Below are positions 53,258 to 61,298 of a DNA stretch of 64,000 nucleotides, one piece after another (the first letter of the stretch is position 1; each line of letters begins with the position of its first letter). Under the pieces are notes generated by a model. That model was not told the origin of the DNA. It saw only the letters and a list, made by a program, of their open reading frames with translations, and made no database searches. A program made the position numbers and the translations under genes. Origin of the DNA: Desulfoferula mesophila (lineage in GTDB: Bacteria > Desulfobacterota > Desulfarculia > Desulfarculales > Desulfarculaceae). The stretch spans positions 2,371,501 to 2,435,500 of the forward strand of contig NZ_AP028679.1 of the NCBI RefSeq assembly GCF_037076455.1, read 5' to 3'.

Positions 53258-54517
53258 CTAGGCCTCCAGCACATAGAGTTGGCCGCCGCTGACTTTGGTC
53301 TCGTAGCGGTCCAAGGGCCGTGGCGGGGGACCGGATTTAACCGTGCCGTCGGGGAAGAAGGTGCCCCCGTGGCAGGCGCAGAGGAACAGCTTTTTCTGCT
53401 GGTCCCAGTGCACGGTGCACCCCAGGTGGGTGCAGCGGCTGTTGAAGGCGGTGACCTTGTTCTTTTCCCGGTCCATCTCCACCAGCACTGGCTTGTGTTC
53501 CTGGCGCTTGTAGAAGCCGTCTTCTAGGGAATAGTCGGCGTAGATGGTTAGCACCTCGCCGGGGGCGGCGGTGAGTTTTTCCAGGGGCCCCAGAGACACC
53601 CACTTGCACTCGGGCTTTTTGAAGGCGGCCGAGAGGGCTGAAACAGAAACCAGGCCGACCAAAGCGGCTCCGGCCACCACGCCCAGGCTCACCGCGCTAC
53701 GGCCCAGGAAGCGCCGCCGGCTCATCTCCGGGGTCAGAGGTTCCGGGGCGGGCAGGGCCACGGGCTCGGGGGCGGGGCTCAGGCGCTGAGCAAGGCCCGG
53801 CCCCTGGCTTATGGCCATGCGGTGAATGTACTTGATGGCCCGGGTGGGGCTGATTTCCTTGGGGCAGACCTCGGTGCAGTTGAACTCCAGGCGGCAGTTG
53901 TAGCAGGACTCCATGGCCGTGGCCAGGCGTTCGTCGTGCAAGCCGTCGCGGCTGTCGGCCAAGAGGGTCATGGAACGGTTGAGCGCGGCCGGACCCAGGT
54001 AGTCCTTATGCCAGAAGGCCATGGTGCAGCTGGAAACACAGCAGCCACAGGCTATGCAGTCGGTGGCCATGTCAATGGCCTTGCGTTCCCAGGTATCGGG
54101 CCGCACAATCGCCGGCTCGCTGGCCTCCTCGGCCGGATCGAAGTAAGGCATGGCCTCTTCGTACTTCTTGAAAAACGGTTCCATGTCCACCGTCAGGTCC
54201 TTGACGATGGGGAAATGATTCAAGGGCCGCAGGGTGATCTCCGGGGTTTTGAGATCGGCCACCACCGTCTTGCAGGCCAGGCCCTCCTTGCCGTTGATGA
54301 CCATGCCGCAGGAGCCGCACATGGCCACCCGACAGGCATAGCGGAAGGACAGGCTCTGGTCGTGCTCCCGTTGGATCCTGAAAAGCACGTCCAGGATGGT
54401 GGTCGCGTAGTAGTCCTCGATCTCCAAGTCAAAGGTGTCGAAATGTCCCTCGCCGCCCTTGGCAGGGTCGTAGCGAAATACCTTGAAAGTCTTTTTACCG
54501 CCCTTAGTCTCTGCCAT
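53258..54517 (-). CDS. SdhB-type iron-sulfur subunit fused to a Rieske protein
   Basis: A 419-residue protein in one uninterrupted frame. Residues 1-240 are a full succinate dehydrogenase/fumarate reductase iron-sulfur subunit: [2Fe-2S] cysteines at 62, 67, 70 and 82, CIACGCCVSSC at 154-164 and SCYNC...NCTEVCPK at 204-220. A proline-rich linker follows, then a twin-arginine motif MSRRRFLG at 265, one transmembrane helix (about 274-298) and a Rieske domain with CTHLGC at 362 and CACHGG at 380. Both halves have every metal ligand. Topology is consistent: SdhB inside, helix, Rieske outside. The internal ATG at 265 has GGAG directly against it, so separate translation is not well supported. Confidence 0.88.
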   Translation of the reverse strand: MAETKGGKKTFKVFRYDPAKGGEGHFDTFDLEIEDYYATTILDVLFRIQREHDQSLSFRYACRVAMCGSCGMVINGKEGLACKTVVADLKTPEITLRPLNHFPIVKDLTVDMEPFFKKYEEAMPYFDPAEEASEPAIVRPDTWERKAIDMATDCIACGCCVSSCTMAFWHKDYLGPAALNRSMTLLADSRDGLHDERLATAMESCYNCRLEFNCTEVCPKEISPTRAIKYIHRMAISQGPGLAQRLSPAPEPVALPAPEPLTPEMSRRRFLGRSAVSLGVVAGAALVGLVSVSALSAAFKKPECKWVSLGPLEKLTAAPGEVLTIYADYSLEDGFYKRQEHKPVLVEMDREKNKVTAFNSRCTHLGCTVHWDQQKKLFLCACHGGTFFPDGTVKSGPPPRPLDRYETKVSGGQLYVLEA

Positions 54518-54534
54518 TGCTCTCTTCTGCTTGC

Positions 54535-54876
54535 CTAGTAGATGCCAAACCAAACTATGGCCAACATGACCGCGCCCAGCAGACCCAAGCCCGCCAGCAA
54601 CAGCTTCTGGTAGCGCACGTGCACCAGACCGAAGTCGATTAGTATTACCCTGAGGCCCAGCACCGCGTGGAAGGTAACCGTGAACAGCAGACAGAACTGC
54701 AGGAGAGGGCGATAGGTCAAGGTCAGGTGTAGTACCAGGAACACCAAGATGGCCAGCGCCGAGATGCGCTGCCAAAGCCATGCCCACATGCCGGCCTGCG
54801 TGGCGCGTATCCGGTTGGGGTCCAGCACGCCGCGGTGCAGGGGCTGCCTGTAGTTCAATTTATTTGCAATAGTCAC
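54535..54876 (-). CDS. Succinate dehydrogenase membrane anchor subunit (SdhC/D-like)
   Basis: A 113-residue membrane protein with three predicted helices, between the flavoprotein and iron-sulfur genes. The first helix segment has WAWLWQRISALAILVFLVLHL and the second FHAVLGLRVILIDFG; the two histidines are candidates for heme b ligands, as in Sdh anchors. Only one anchor gene is present. The start is placed at the GTG at 54876 with AGGAG ten bases upstream; a GTG at 54909 is possible. It anchors the complex and holds the quinone site. Confidence 0.85.
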   Translation of the reverse strand: MTIANKLNYRQPLHRGVLDPNRIRATQAGMWAWLWQRISALAILVFLVLHLTLTYRPLLQFCLLFTVTFHAVLGLRVILIDFGLVHVRYQKLLLAGLGLLGAVMLAIVWFGIY

Positions 54877-54919
54877 TGCTGCTTTTCTCCTCACAGCTAA
54901 TGAGATCACCGTCCGAGAA

Positions 54920-56644
54920 TTAGGCCTCTTTCGGGGCAGCGATGCTCGGCGGCGACGCGTACTTTAAATCCACCGGCCTTTTTTCGGTCACCGGCCGTCC
55001 GTCTTCTCCCCGCCGGAGGAAAATGTTGTAAAGGCCAGTGGCATCGTTTTGCTCGGGGAAGTCCGACCGGGCGTGAGCCCCCCTGGTCTCCTCGCGCAGG
55101 CTGGCCGACTTGCTAGACATGCGGGTGAAGTCCAGCATGTTCACCAGGCTGAGCCACTCGCCCCAGATCATGTTGTAGTTGGTTTCCTTGGGCACCTTGG
55201 CCTGCATGGCCTCGGCCATGAGCTCCTCGACCTCTTCCTGGGCCTCGGCCAAGGCCTCGCCCTGGCGCACGATGCCCACCTTGATCCAGTTGAGCTCGCG
55301 CAGACGATCGCGCAGGTCGGCTGGTACCGGGCCGCTGACGCGTCCCAGGGGAGCCCGGTAGTGGTCGGCCAGGCCCTGGACCATCTCCGGGTCCGATTCG
55401 GGGATGTCGCGGTCGGTGGCCAGGAAACGGGCCATGGCCTTACCGGATTGGCGCCCAAAGACGCAGGAGTCTGCGATACCGTTGCCGCCCAGGCGGTTGG
55501 CGCCGTGCACTCCGCCGGCGTCCTCTCCGGCCACGAAAAGGCGGGGTATCGCGGTCTCGGTGTCCTTGTTGACCACCGCCCCGCCCATGAGGAAGTGGGC
55601 GGTGGGAGATACCTCCACCGGCTTTCGGGCCAAGTCGTAGCCGAACAATCGGGTTCGTTCGGTCATGCCCGGGAAATTCTTTTCCACGAAATCCTTGCCC
55701 AGGTGGGCCGCGTCGATCATCACCCCGCCGCCGGGGTAACCGCGACCGGCCATGATCTCCAGGTAGGAGGAGCGACTGACCACGTCGCGGGTGGCCCGCT
55801 CCTTTTTCTCGGGATCGTAGCGCAGCATGTAGCGCTCACCCTCCGAGTTGTAGAGATAGGCGCCGGCACCGCGCAGGCCCTCCTCCAGCAAGGCGCCTGC
55901 CACCACGCTTCCGGGAACGATGAGGCCGGTGGGATGGAACTGAATCATTTCCATGTCCATCATCTCCACCCCGGCCCGATAAAGCATGGCCAAGCCGTCG
56001 AGGCTCTTCTCCGGCCCCGGAGCGCAGAGGCGGTAGCAGGTGGGGCCGCCGCCTGTGGCCACCAGCGTGGCCGCGGCCTCCACCACCATCAGCTCCCCGG
56101 TGCGGATGTTCATCACCAGCGCGCCGGTGACCTGGCCGCGTTCGCGGTCATAGAGCAGGTCCAGGGCCCGGTGCTCCTCCAGCACCCGTATGCCCCGCTT
56201 CATGATCTGCTCGGTGGTGCGGCTGATGATCTCGATTCCGGTTAGGTCGCCCTTATGCACCGTGCGGTCAAAGGATTGGCCGGCGAAAGCCTTTTGATGG
56301 ACGGTTCCGTCGGGTTTGCGGTCGAAGAAGCAACCGTAAATGGTTTCCATCTCTTTGATGGTGTAGGTGGCCTGTTCTACCAGGGTCTTAGCCATCTCCT
56401 GGTTGTTAATGAACTGGCCGCCCTTCAGGGTGTCCATGAAGTGCTTCTGGTGGGAGTCACCCTGGTCCAAGACCACGTTGAAGCCGCCCTGCACCATGCG
56501 GCTGCACCCGCCCTTGCCGCGCAGCGCCTTGGTAACGATCAAGATGTTTAGATCTGGGTTGGCGTCATAAGCGTTGAGAGCGGCCAGTTGGGCTGCGGCC
56601 CCCATGCCAAGCGTCAACATATCTACTTTTATCTTAGGCAACAT
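54920..56644 (-). CDS. SdhA/FrdA-like flavoprotein subunit with altered flavin and substrate residues
   Basis: A 574-residue flavoprotein of the succinate dehydrogenase/fumarate reductase class. Substrate and catalytic motifs IQFHPTG, RDVVSRS, PTAHFLMGG and HGANRLGGN are present. Three departures stand out by eye: the usual GxGxxG reads LGMGAAA; the segment that normally contains the covalent-FAD histidine reads GCSRMVQGG, where Cys takes the His place; and the usual TEG of the substrate site reads LEEG. It may bind FAD non-covalently or use another dicarboxylate. ATG 56644 chosen over an upstream TTG. First gene of the sdhACB-bc set. Confidence 0.88.
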   Translation of the reverse strand: MLPKIKVDMLTLGMGAAAQLAALNAYDANPDLNILIVTKALRGKGGCSRMVQGGFNVVLDQGDSHQKHFMDTLKGGQFINNQEMAKTLVEQATYTIKEMETIYGCFFDRKPDGTVHQKAFAGQSFDRTVHKGDLTGIEIISRTTEQIMKRGIRVLEEHRALDLLYDRERGQVTGALVMNIRTGELMVVEAAATLVATGGGPTCYRLCAPGPEKSLDGLAMLYRAGVEMMDMEMIQFHPTGLIVPGSVVAGALLEEGLRGAGAYLYNSEGERYMLRYDPEKKERATRDVVSRSSYLEIMAGRGYPGGGVMIDAAHLGKDFVEKNFPGMTERTRLFGYDLARKPVEVSPTAHFLMGGAVVNKDTETAIPRLFVAGEDAGGVHGANRLGGNGIADSCVFGRQSGKAMARFLATDRDIPESDPEMVQGLADHYRAPLGRVSGPVPADLRDRLRELNWIKVGIVRQGEALAEAQEEVEELMAEAMQAKVPKETNYNMIWGEWLSLVNMLDFTRMSSKSASLREETRGAHARSDFPEQNDATGLYNIFLRRGEDGRPVTEKRPVDLKYASPPSIAAPKEA

Positions 56645-56757
56645 CGCGCTTTTCCCGGTGTACAACGAAGTCCATTTCTACTCCAGCCTCTCAGCGGGTA
56701 AGAGGCCGTGGCCCCGGCCGGCGCCCGTGGCGGGCAGCCAGTCGGGACCACGGGGGG

Positions 56758-57924
56758 TTAGGCGCTCTCGTAAAGCTTGGTGATGACGAACTCCTGGTGT
56801 CCCAGGACCTCCTGGCAGGTGAGGCGGCCGTTGCAGGTCCGCTTGAGCATGTCCATGAGACCGTCGCCGGACTGGTCCAGGGTCATCTCGCCGCGCAGGA
56901 TGGCCGAGCAGTCGTAGTCGATGTGCTCGCTCATGGTGGAGACGGTCAGCGGGTTGGCCGAAAGCTTGATCACCGGCTCGATGGGGTTGCCGATGATGTT
57001 GCCCTGACCCGTGGGGAACAGGTGGGCCACGAAACCGCCCGCCGCCCACAGAGTGACCGCCTCGGCCGCCGCGCTGCTGGTGTCCATGTACCAAAGGCCA
57101 GGACCGGTCGGAGTCTCCGCCTTGTCCAAGACGCCCACGTAAGGATGCTTCTTGCCCATCTTCTGCAGGTTGCCGAAGGCTTTCTCCTCGATGGTGGTCA
57201 GACCGCCACGGATGTTGCCCTTGGTCGGCTGGCTGCCCGAAAGGTCGTCGGTCTTGTTGGCCTCCACCATGGCCTGGTACTTGTCGAAGATGGCCATGAA
57301 GGCCTCGCCTAGTTCGGGCGTCGCCCCACGAGCCTTGCACCAGTGCTCCGCGCCGGTGATCTCAGAGGTCTCACCAAAGGAGCAGGTCGCCCCGGCGTCC
57401 AGCAGCTTGTCAAAAACGTTGCCCACCGTGGGGTTGGAGGCCAGACCGCTGGTGGTGTCGCTCTCGCCGCACTTGGTCGAAACCCAAATCTCGCTCAGGT
57501 CAACCTCTTCCCGCTTCAACTCGCTGGCCCAGTGCACGTATTCCTTGGCCTTCCAGGAGGCCTTGGCGATGGTGCCGATGTCGCCGGTGCGCTCGATGGA
57601 GAAGCCGGTCACCGGCTTGCCGGTCTCGGCGATGCCGTCCACGATGATGTTGGTCCACTCGGGCTCGATGCCGATCACCACCACCGCGGCCACGTTGGGG
57701 TTGGCCCCAGTGCCGATCAGGGTGCGGAAATACAGCTTGAGGTCCTCGCCGAACTGCAAACGCCCATAGGCGTGCGGAATGGCCTTGGTGCCCTTGATGT
57801 TGTTGGCCACGGCCTCGCAGGCCGCGTTGGAAAGGTCGTCCAAGGGAAGGATCAGGACATGGTTGCGGATGCCCACCCGGCCGTTCTCGCGACGGTAGCC
57901 TTTTACGGTTCCCAAATTGCTCAT
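56758..57924 (-). CDS. SuyB-like UxaA-family lyase, large subunit
   Basis: A 388-residue protein of the UxaA (altronate dehydratase) family C-terminal type. [27 protein letters not shown] at the start, [21 protein letters not shown], then [23 protein letters not shown] and [13 protein letters not shown] are highly conserved. From memory these blocks are closer to (2R)-sulfolactate sulfo-lyase beta than to altronate or galactarate dehydratases. That enzyme splits sulfolactate to pyruvate and sulfite. The separate small subunit just upstream also matches SuyAB. Sugar-acid dehydratase activity remains possible. Confidence 0.75.
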   Translation of the reverse strand: MSNLGTVKGYRRENGRVGIRNHVLILPLDDLSNAACEAVANNIKGTKAIPHAYGRLQFGEDLKLYFRTLIGTGANPNVAAVVVIGIEPEWTNIIVDGIAETGKPVTGFSIERTGDIGTIAKASWKAKEYVHWASELKREEVDLSEIWVSTKCGESDTTSGLASNPTVGNVFDKLLDAGATCSFGETSEITGAEHWCKARGATPELGEAFMAIFDKYQAMVEANKTDDLSGSQPTKGNIRGGLTTIEEKAFGNLQKMGKKHPYVGVLDKAETPTGPGLWYMDTSSAAAEAVTLWAAGGFVAHLFPTGQGNIIGNPIEPVIKLSANPLTVSTMSEHIDYDCSAILRGEMTLDQSGDGLMDMLKRTCNGRLTCQEVLGHQEFVITKLYESA

Positions 57925-57926
57925 AG

Positions 57927-58226
57927 CTACCACCTCTTGGTCTTGAGATTGTGGATGTGCACGTGGTTGCCCTTTTTGATCTCGGCCACCACCTTGCCGA
58001 TGTCCTCGCCGTATTTGGTGACGCTGCCGCCGGTGGCCAGGTCGGTGAGGGCGATCTTGTGACCCAGGGGGATGTCGTCCAGGGCCTTGACCGTCAAGCC
58101 CTCCTGGGAGTCCATGTAAAGGCCCGTGGCATCGCTGCCTGCGGTGATGTCGACCGTGGCCACGCCCACGCTGTCGGCCTTTTCGTGAACCAAAAATTGG
58201 ATCATAGAGAAACCTCCCTCCTGCAA
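57927..58226 (-). CDS. SuyA-like UxaA-family lyase, small (SAF-domain) subunit
   Basis: A 99-residue protein with the SAF domain of UxaA/GarD proteins. [33 protein letters not shown] and [26 protein letters not shown] are the family pattern. It pairs with the large subunit two bases downstream. It is the first gene after the sigma-54 promoter at 58358-58373 and has a strong AGGAGGGAGG ribosome site. Confidence 0.82.
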   Translation of the reverse strand: MQEGGFSMIQFLVHEKADSVGVATVDITAGSDATGLYMDSQEGLTVKALDDIPLGHKIALTDLATGGSVTKYGEDIGKVVAEIKKGNHVHIHNLKTKRW

Positions 58227-58357
58227 TGGTCAAACTAATTTGGCTTTATCATTGGTATTTAGCGGCTGTCACTTGAGATGGTTACTCCCTCACCGCTGGT
58301 GCGCCGCGCGCAAATCAAACCGGGTTTTAATTCCTTCACAAACTGTCGGGTAAGATG

Positions 58358-58373
58358 AGCAAAGAACGTGCCA
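58358..58373 (-). promoter_or_regulatory. Sigma-54 (RpoN) promoter of the suyAB-like operon
   Basis: On the minus strand TGGCACGTTCTTTGCT matches the sigma-54 consensus TGGCAC-N5-TTGCW exactly. It lies 130 bases upstream of the suyA-like start and 85 bases from the inverted repeat at 58450-58481, with an sigma-54 activator gene divergent. This is the standard layout. Confidence 0.85.
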
Positions 58374-58449
58374 ATAGGCTCAAACTAATAAGCACTTGTA
58401 ATCATAGATATTAAACCAATATGAGGGCGGTGACGGAACAGTACAACCA

Positions 58450-58481
58450 AACCAAAATTGGTTTTTAAACCAATTTTGGTT
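58450..58481. promoter_or_regulatory. Perfect 15-bp inverted repeat, probable activator binding site
   Basis: AACCAAAATTGGTTT at 58450-58464 and its exact complement AAACCAATTTTGGTT at 58467-58481, with only TT between. It sits about 80-105 bases upstream of the sigma-54 promoter and 70-100 bases from the start of the activator gene. Partial copies AAACCAAT (58413) and CGGTTCAAA (58488) flank it. An enhancer site for the activator is the likely role; a terminator is excluded as no gene ends here. Confidence 0.65.
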
Positions 58482-58549
58482 TTATTTCGGTTCAAATTCG
58501 TTTATAAAAAACTGACCCGGTCCTTTTGATTTATAGGGAGGCTCATCGC

Positions 58550-60094
58550 TTGAAATCAAATGTGTGGGACGCCAGCGTCAAATATGAACTGCTACTCAAT
58601 GTCACCAACGCCATAATCACCCAGACCAACCGGGACGACCTGTTTTCCGCTCTGGCCAATGAATTGAAGAAGGTCGTGGCCTATGACCGCTTGAGTGTTT
58701 ACATTTTCGATCCCAAAGAGCAGGCACTGTCTTATTTCGCCACGGCCAACGGGGTGGTGCCCCAGGGCATGGAGAACCCTGCGGGGAGGCCCCTGGATAA
58801 AGCTTCCGTGGCGCAGCGGACTATAAACATCCGTAAGCCCTTAATAATCAAAGACCTGGCCACAGTGACCAATTTTTCCACGGTGCCGGCCATGCTCAGG
58901 GCAGGGCTACGGGCCACCATGGCCTTTCCCCTTATAGTGCGCAACGACGTCCTAGGTACAATGCACCTGTCGTTCAAAAAGCCCCCCGATGACTTCGAGA
59001 GCCTGTCCGAGATGTTGGCCGACCTATCCCATCAGGTTGCCATAGCAGTGGACAACATGTTGGCTCACACCCGTCTGCGCAACCTAAGCGACAATTTGGA
59101 GAAGCAAAAGCGCTACTTACAAAAGCAGGCCCACCGTGACTACCTGCAGGAGAAGTTCGTATTCTCATCGAAACAAATGGGCCAGGTAATACATGAGATT
59201 AACCTGGTTGCCAAAAGCGACGCCCCGGTTTTAATCACGGGGGAAACCGGCACCGGCAAGGACTACCTGGCTCACTACATCCATGACAGCAGTCTGCGCA
59301 GGGACAGCCTGCTGGTTAAAATAAACTGCCCCGCTTTGGCGTCCAGCCTGTTTGAAAGCGAGTTGTTTGGTCACTCGCGGGGCGCCTTCACCGGCGCCCA
59401 TGATAACCGGATGGGGCGTTTCGAGATGGCCGAAGGCGGGACCATCTTTTTAGATGAAATCGGTGACTTGCCTTTGGGCCTACAGGCCAAGCTACTCCAC
59501 GTATTACAGGACCACGCGTTCGAGCGGGTGGGCGACTCCCGCACAATCCAGGCGGACTTTAGGGTTATCGCCGCCACCAACCACGACCTGGACAGTGCCA
59601 TGGAGTCCGGCGCTTTCCGGCACGACCTTTTTTACCGCCTGGCCACCGTAACCCTTCAGATACCGCCCCTGCGCGAACGAACCGAGGACATCCCCCTGCT
59701 TATAGAGCGCTTTATCTCAGAGGAGGAAACCAACAGCAACATGGCGGCGCCCTCCTTCGATGCTTCGGCCATAGACATGCTCTGCGGCTACGGATGGCCT
59801 GGGAACGTAAGGGAACTTAAGAACTTCATCCGCAGGATCTTTCTTTTGAAGTCTGGCAAGAGGATTACCGAAAGGGAAGTTGCCCAATACATCGGGGATT
59901 CGCGGCAACCCTGCGGCGAAGACGTGGGCAGTTTGACCGAAATGGAGAGAAAAATAATCGAAAAGGCTCTGCAGGAATGCGGCGGGTTCGTGGGCGGCAA
60001 AAGGGGCGCCGCCCACAGGCTGAACTTGCCGACCTCGACCCTGCAATACCGCATAAAAAAGTTGGGGATCAATCCCAAGCATTTTGCGCGCTGA
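58550..60094 (+). CDS. Sigma-54-dependent activator with GAF sensor domain
   Basis: A 514-residue NtrC-family activator without a receiver domain. Residues about 20-180 form a GAF domain, then a short coiled linker. The AAA+ domain starts near 210: Walker A GETGTGKD, the sigma-54 contact loop RGAFTGA, Walker B GTIFLDEIGDL and RLATVTLQIPPLRER. The C-terminal Fis-type helix-turn-helix ends the protein: GGKRGAAHRLNLPTSTLQYRIKKLGI. It starts at a TTG (58550) with AGGGAGG upstream. It is divergent from the suyAB-like operon and very likely activates the sigma-54 promoter there in response to a small molecule. Confidence 0.92.
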   Translation: MKSNVWDASVKYELLLNVTNAIITQTNRDDLFSALANELKKVVAYDRLSVYIFDPKEQALSYFATANGVVPQGMENPAGRPLDKASVAQRTINIRKPLIIKDLATVTNFSTVPAMLRAGLRATMAFPLIVRNDVLGTMHLSFKKPPDDFESLSEMLADLSHQVAIAVDNMLAHTRLRNLSDNLEKQKRYLQKQAHRDYLQEKFVFSSKQMGQVIHEINLVAKSDAPVLITGETGTGKDYLAHYIHDSSLRRDSLLVKINCPALASSLFESELFGHSRGAFTGAHDNRMGRFEMAEGGTIFLDEIGDLPLGLQAKLLHVLQDHAFERVGDSRTIQADFRVIAATNHDLDSAMESGAFRHDLFYRLATVTLQIPPLRERTEDIPLLIERFISEEETNSNMAAPSFDASAIDMLCGYGWPGNVRELKNFIRRIFLLKSGKRITEREVAQYIGDSRQPCGEDVGSLTEMERKIIEKALQECGGFVGGKRGAAHRLNLPTSTLQYRIKKLGINPKHFAR

Positions 60095-60338
60095 CCCGGA
60101 CCTGATATGGTTTTCCGCTGAGGCAGGGTCCTTGTCGCCGGTTTTCCCGCCGGGGCCTACAGGACAAAGTCGCAGCGTTGGTTCGCGGAGGCTCTTAAGC
60201 AAGAACAGCCGCCAAATAACCGGCCCTGCGCTTAAGTGAGGACGTGAAAACCAAGGCCCCAAGGAGCAGCAGGAACTACCCGGACGGCATCCGCATCTTT
60301 ACTTTACGCGATTTCGTTGAATCGGATAGGAGCTACAA

Positions 60339-61244
60339 ATGAGCAAGCCATTCGCCGGCGTCATTCCTCCGGTGGTTACACCGTTTAAAAATGATGAATT
60401 GGACCTGGAAGGATTTAAAGCCAACTTCATCCAGTGGAACAAAGTGCCCTTGGGAGGGTATTTGGTGGCCGGCACGGCGGGCGAAAGTCCGCACCTGAGC
60501 GCAGGCGAGAAAGAACGGCTTTTTGCCGCCGCGCGCGAGGTGATATCGAACGACCGGGTGTTTCTGGCCGGTATAGGGGCCCAGTCCACGCGGGACAGCA
60601 TCAAGCTGGCTAAGATCGCGGGCGCCCAAGGCGCGGACTACGCCTTGGCCCTGACGCCGTTTTATTTTAGGGGTCAGATGACCGGCGAGGCCTGGGAGGC
60701 TCACTACCGGCTGCTGGCGGACAACTCACCGATACCGGTGGTGATTTATAACGGCACCCCCTCCTCCGGGCTCAATATATCTCCTGATACGGTGGCCCGG
60801 CTGTCCGAACACGCCAATGTGGCGGGGGTCAAATGCGGCGCGGGCGACATGGCGCAGTTACGCAAGTTCGTCAGGCTTACTCCCGAAGACTTTGTGGTTC
60901 TGACGGGAGCGGCGGCCATCTATTATCCGGCCTTGTGCATGGGTGTCGACGGCTGCGGAGCGGCTGTGGGCAATTTGGCCCCCGCCACCATGATCGCCAT
61001 GGAGCGGTCCTTTAAGGAAGGGAACCATGCCCGAGCGAGGGAGTTGCAGGACTTGATCACTCCTCTGGGCGGCATGGTAACCAAGCGTTGGGGCGTTGGC
61101 GGCCTTAAGTTGGCCATGGATTTGGCCGGCCGTTGCGGCGGAGATGTGCGCATGCCGCTGTCCAGGCCAGGCGATGAAAATGCCAAAAACATTCTCCTCG
61201 CCGCGTTGGCCAACTTGGCGGACCTGGAAAGCGCCTATCTATAG
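60339..61244 (+). CDS. DapA/NanA-family aldolase or lyase
   Basis: A 301-residue TIM-barrel protein of the dihydrodipicolinate synthase family. GVIPPVVTPFKNDELD at the start, GTAGESPHLSAGEKERL, the catalytic tyrosine in VVIYNGTPSSG (residue about 136) and the Schiff-base lysine in GVKCGAGD (residue about 164) are present. It lacks the usual arginine-containing DapA patterns, so it may be a 2-oxo acid aldolase such as 4-hydroxy-2-oxoglutarate or 2-keto-3-deoxy acid aldolase. ATG follows TAGGAG. It is downstream of the activator with 244 bases between, and could belong to the same regulon. Confidence 0.85.
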   Translation: MSKPFAGVIPPVVTPFKNDELDLEGFKANFIQWNKVPLGGYLVAGTAGESPHLSAGEKERLFAAAREVISNDRVFLAGIGAQSTRDSIKLAKIAGAQGADYALALTPFYFRGQMTGEAWEAHYRLLADNSPIPVVIYNGTPSSGLNISPDTVARLSEHANVAGVKCGAGDMAQLRKFVRLTPEDFVVLTGAAAIYYPALCMGVDGCGAAVGNLAPATMIAMERSFKEGNHARARELQDLITPLGGMVTKRWGVGGLKLAMDLAGRCGGDVRMPLSRPGDENAKNILLAALANLADLESAYL

Positions 61245-61252
61245 AAGCAAGG

Positions 61253-61282
61253 AAAAAGGGCTGGGCTGATCCCCAGCCCTTT
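61253..61282 (-). terminator. Rho-independent terminator between convergent genes
   Basis: An 11-base stem AAAGGGCTGGG / CCCAGCCCTTT with a 6-base loop. Read on the minus strand it runs into TTTTTCC; on the plus strand only TTT follows. It serves the CCG gene best but may act in both directions. Confidence 0.8.
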
Positions 61283-61298
61283 GGTGACCAAGAGTAGC

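Noticed and set aside
53258-53725. Separate Rieske gene starting at the internal ATG of the SdhB-Rieske frame
   Set aside because: The only ribosome-site-like GGAG touches the ATG, there is no stop between the two halves, so a fusion is the simplest reading; kept as an alternative in the finding.
58450-58481. Terminator from the 15-bp inverted repeat
   Set aside because: AT-rich stem, no gene ends here, and it lies in a divergent promoter region.
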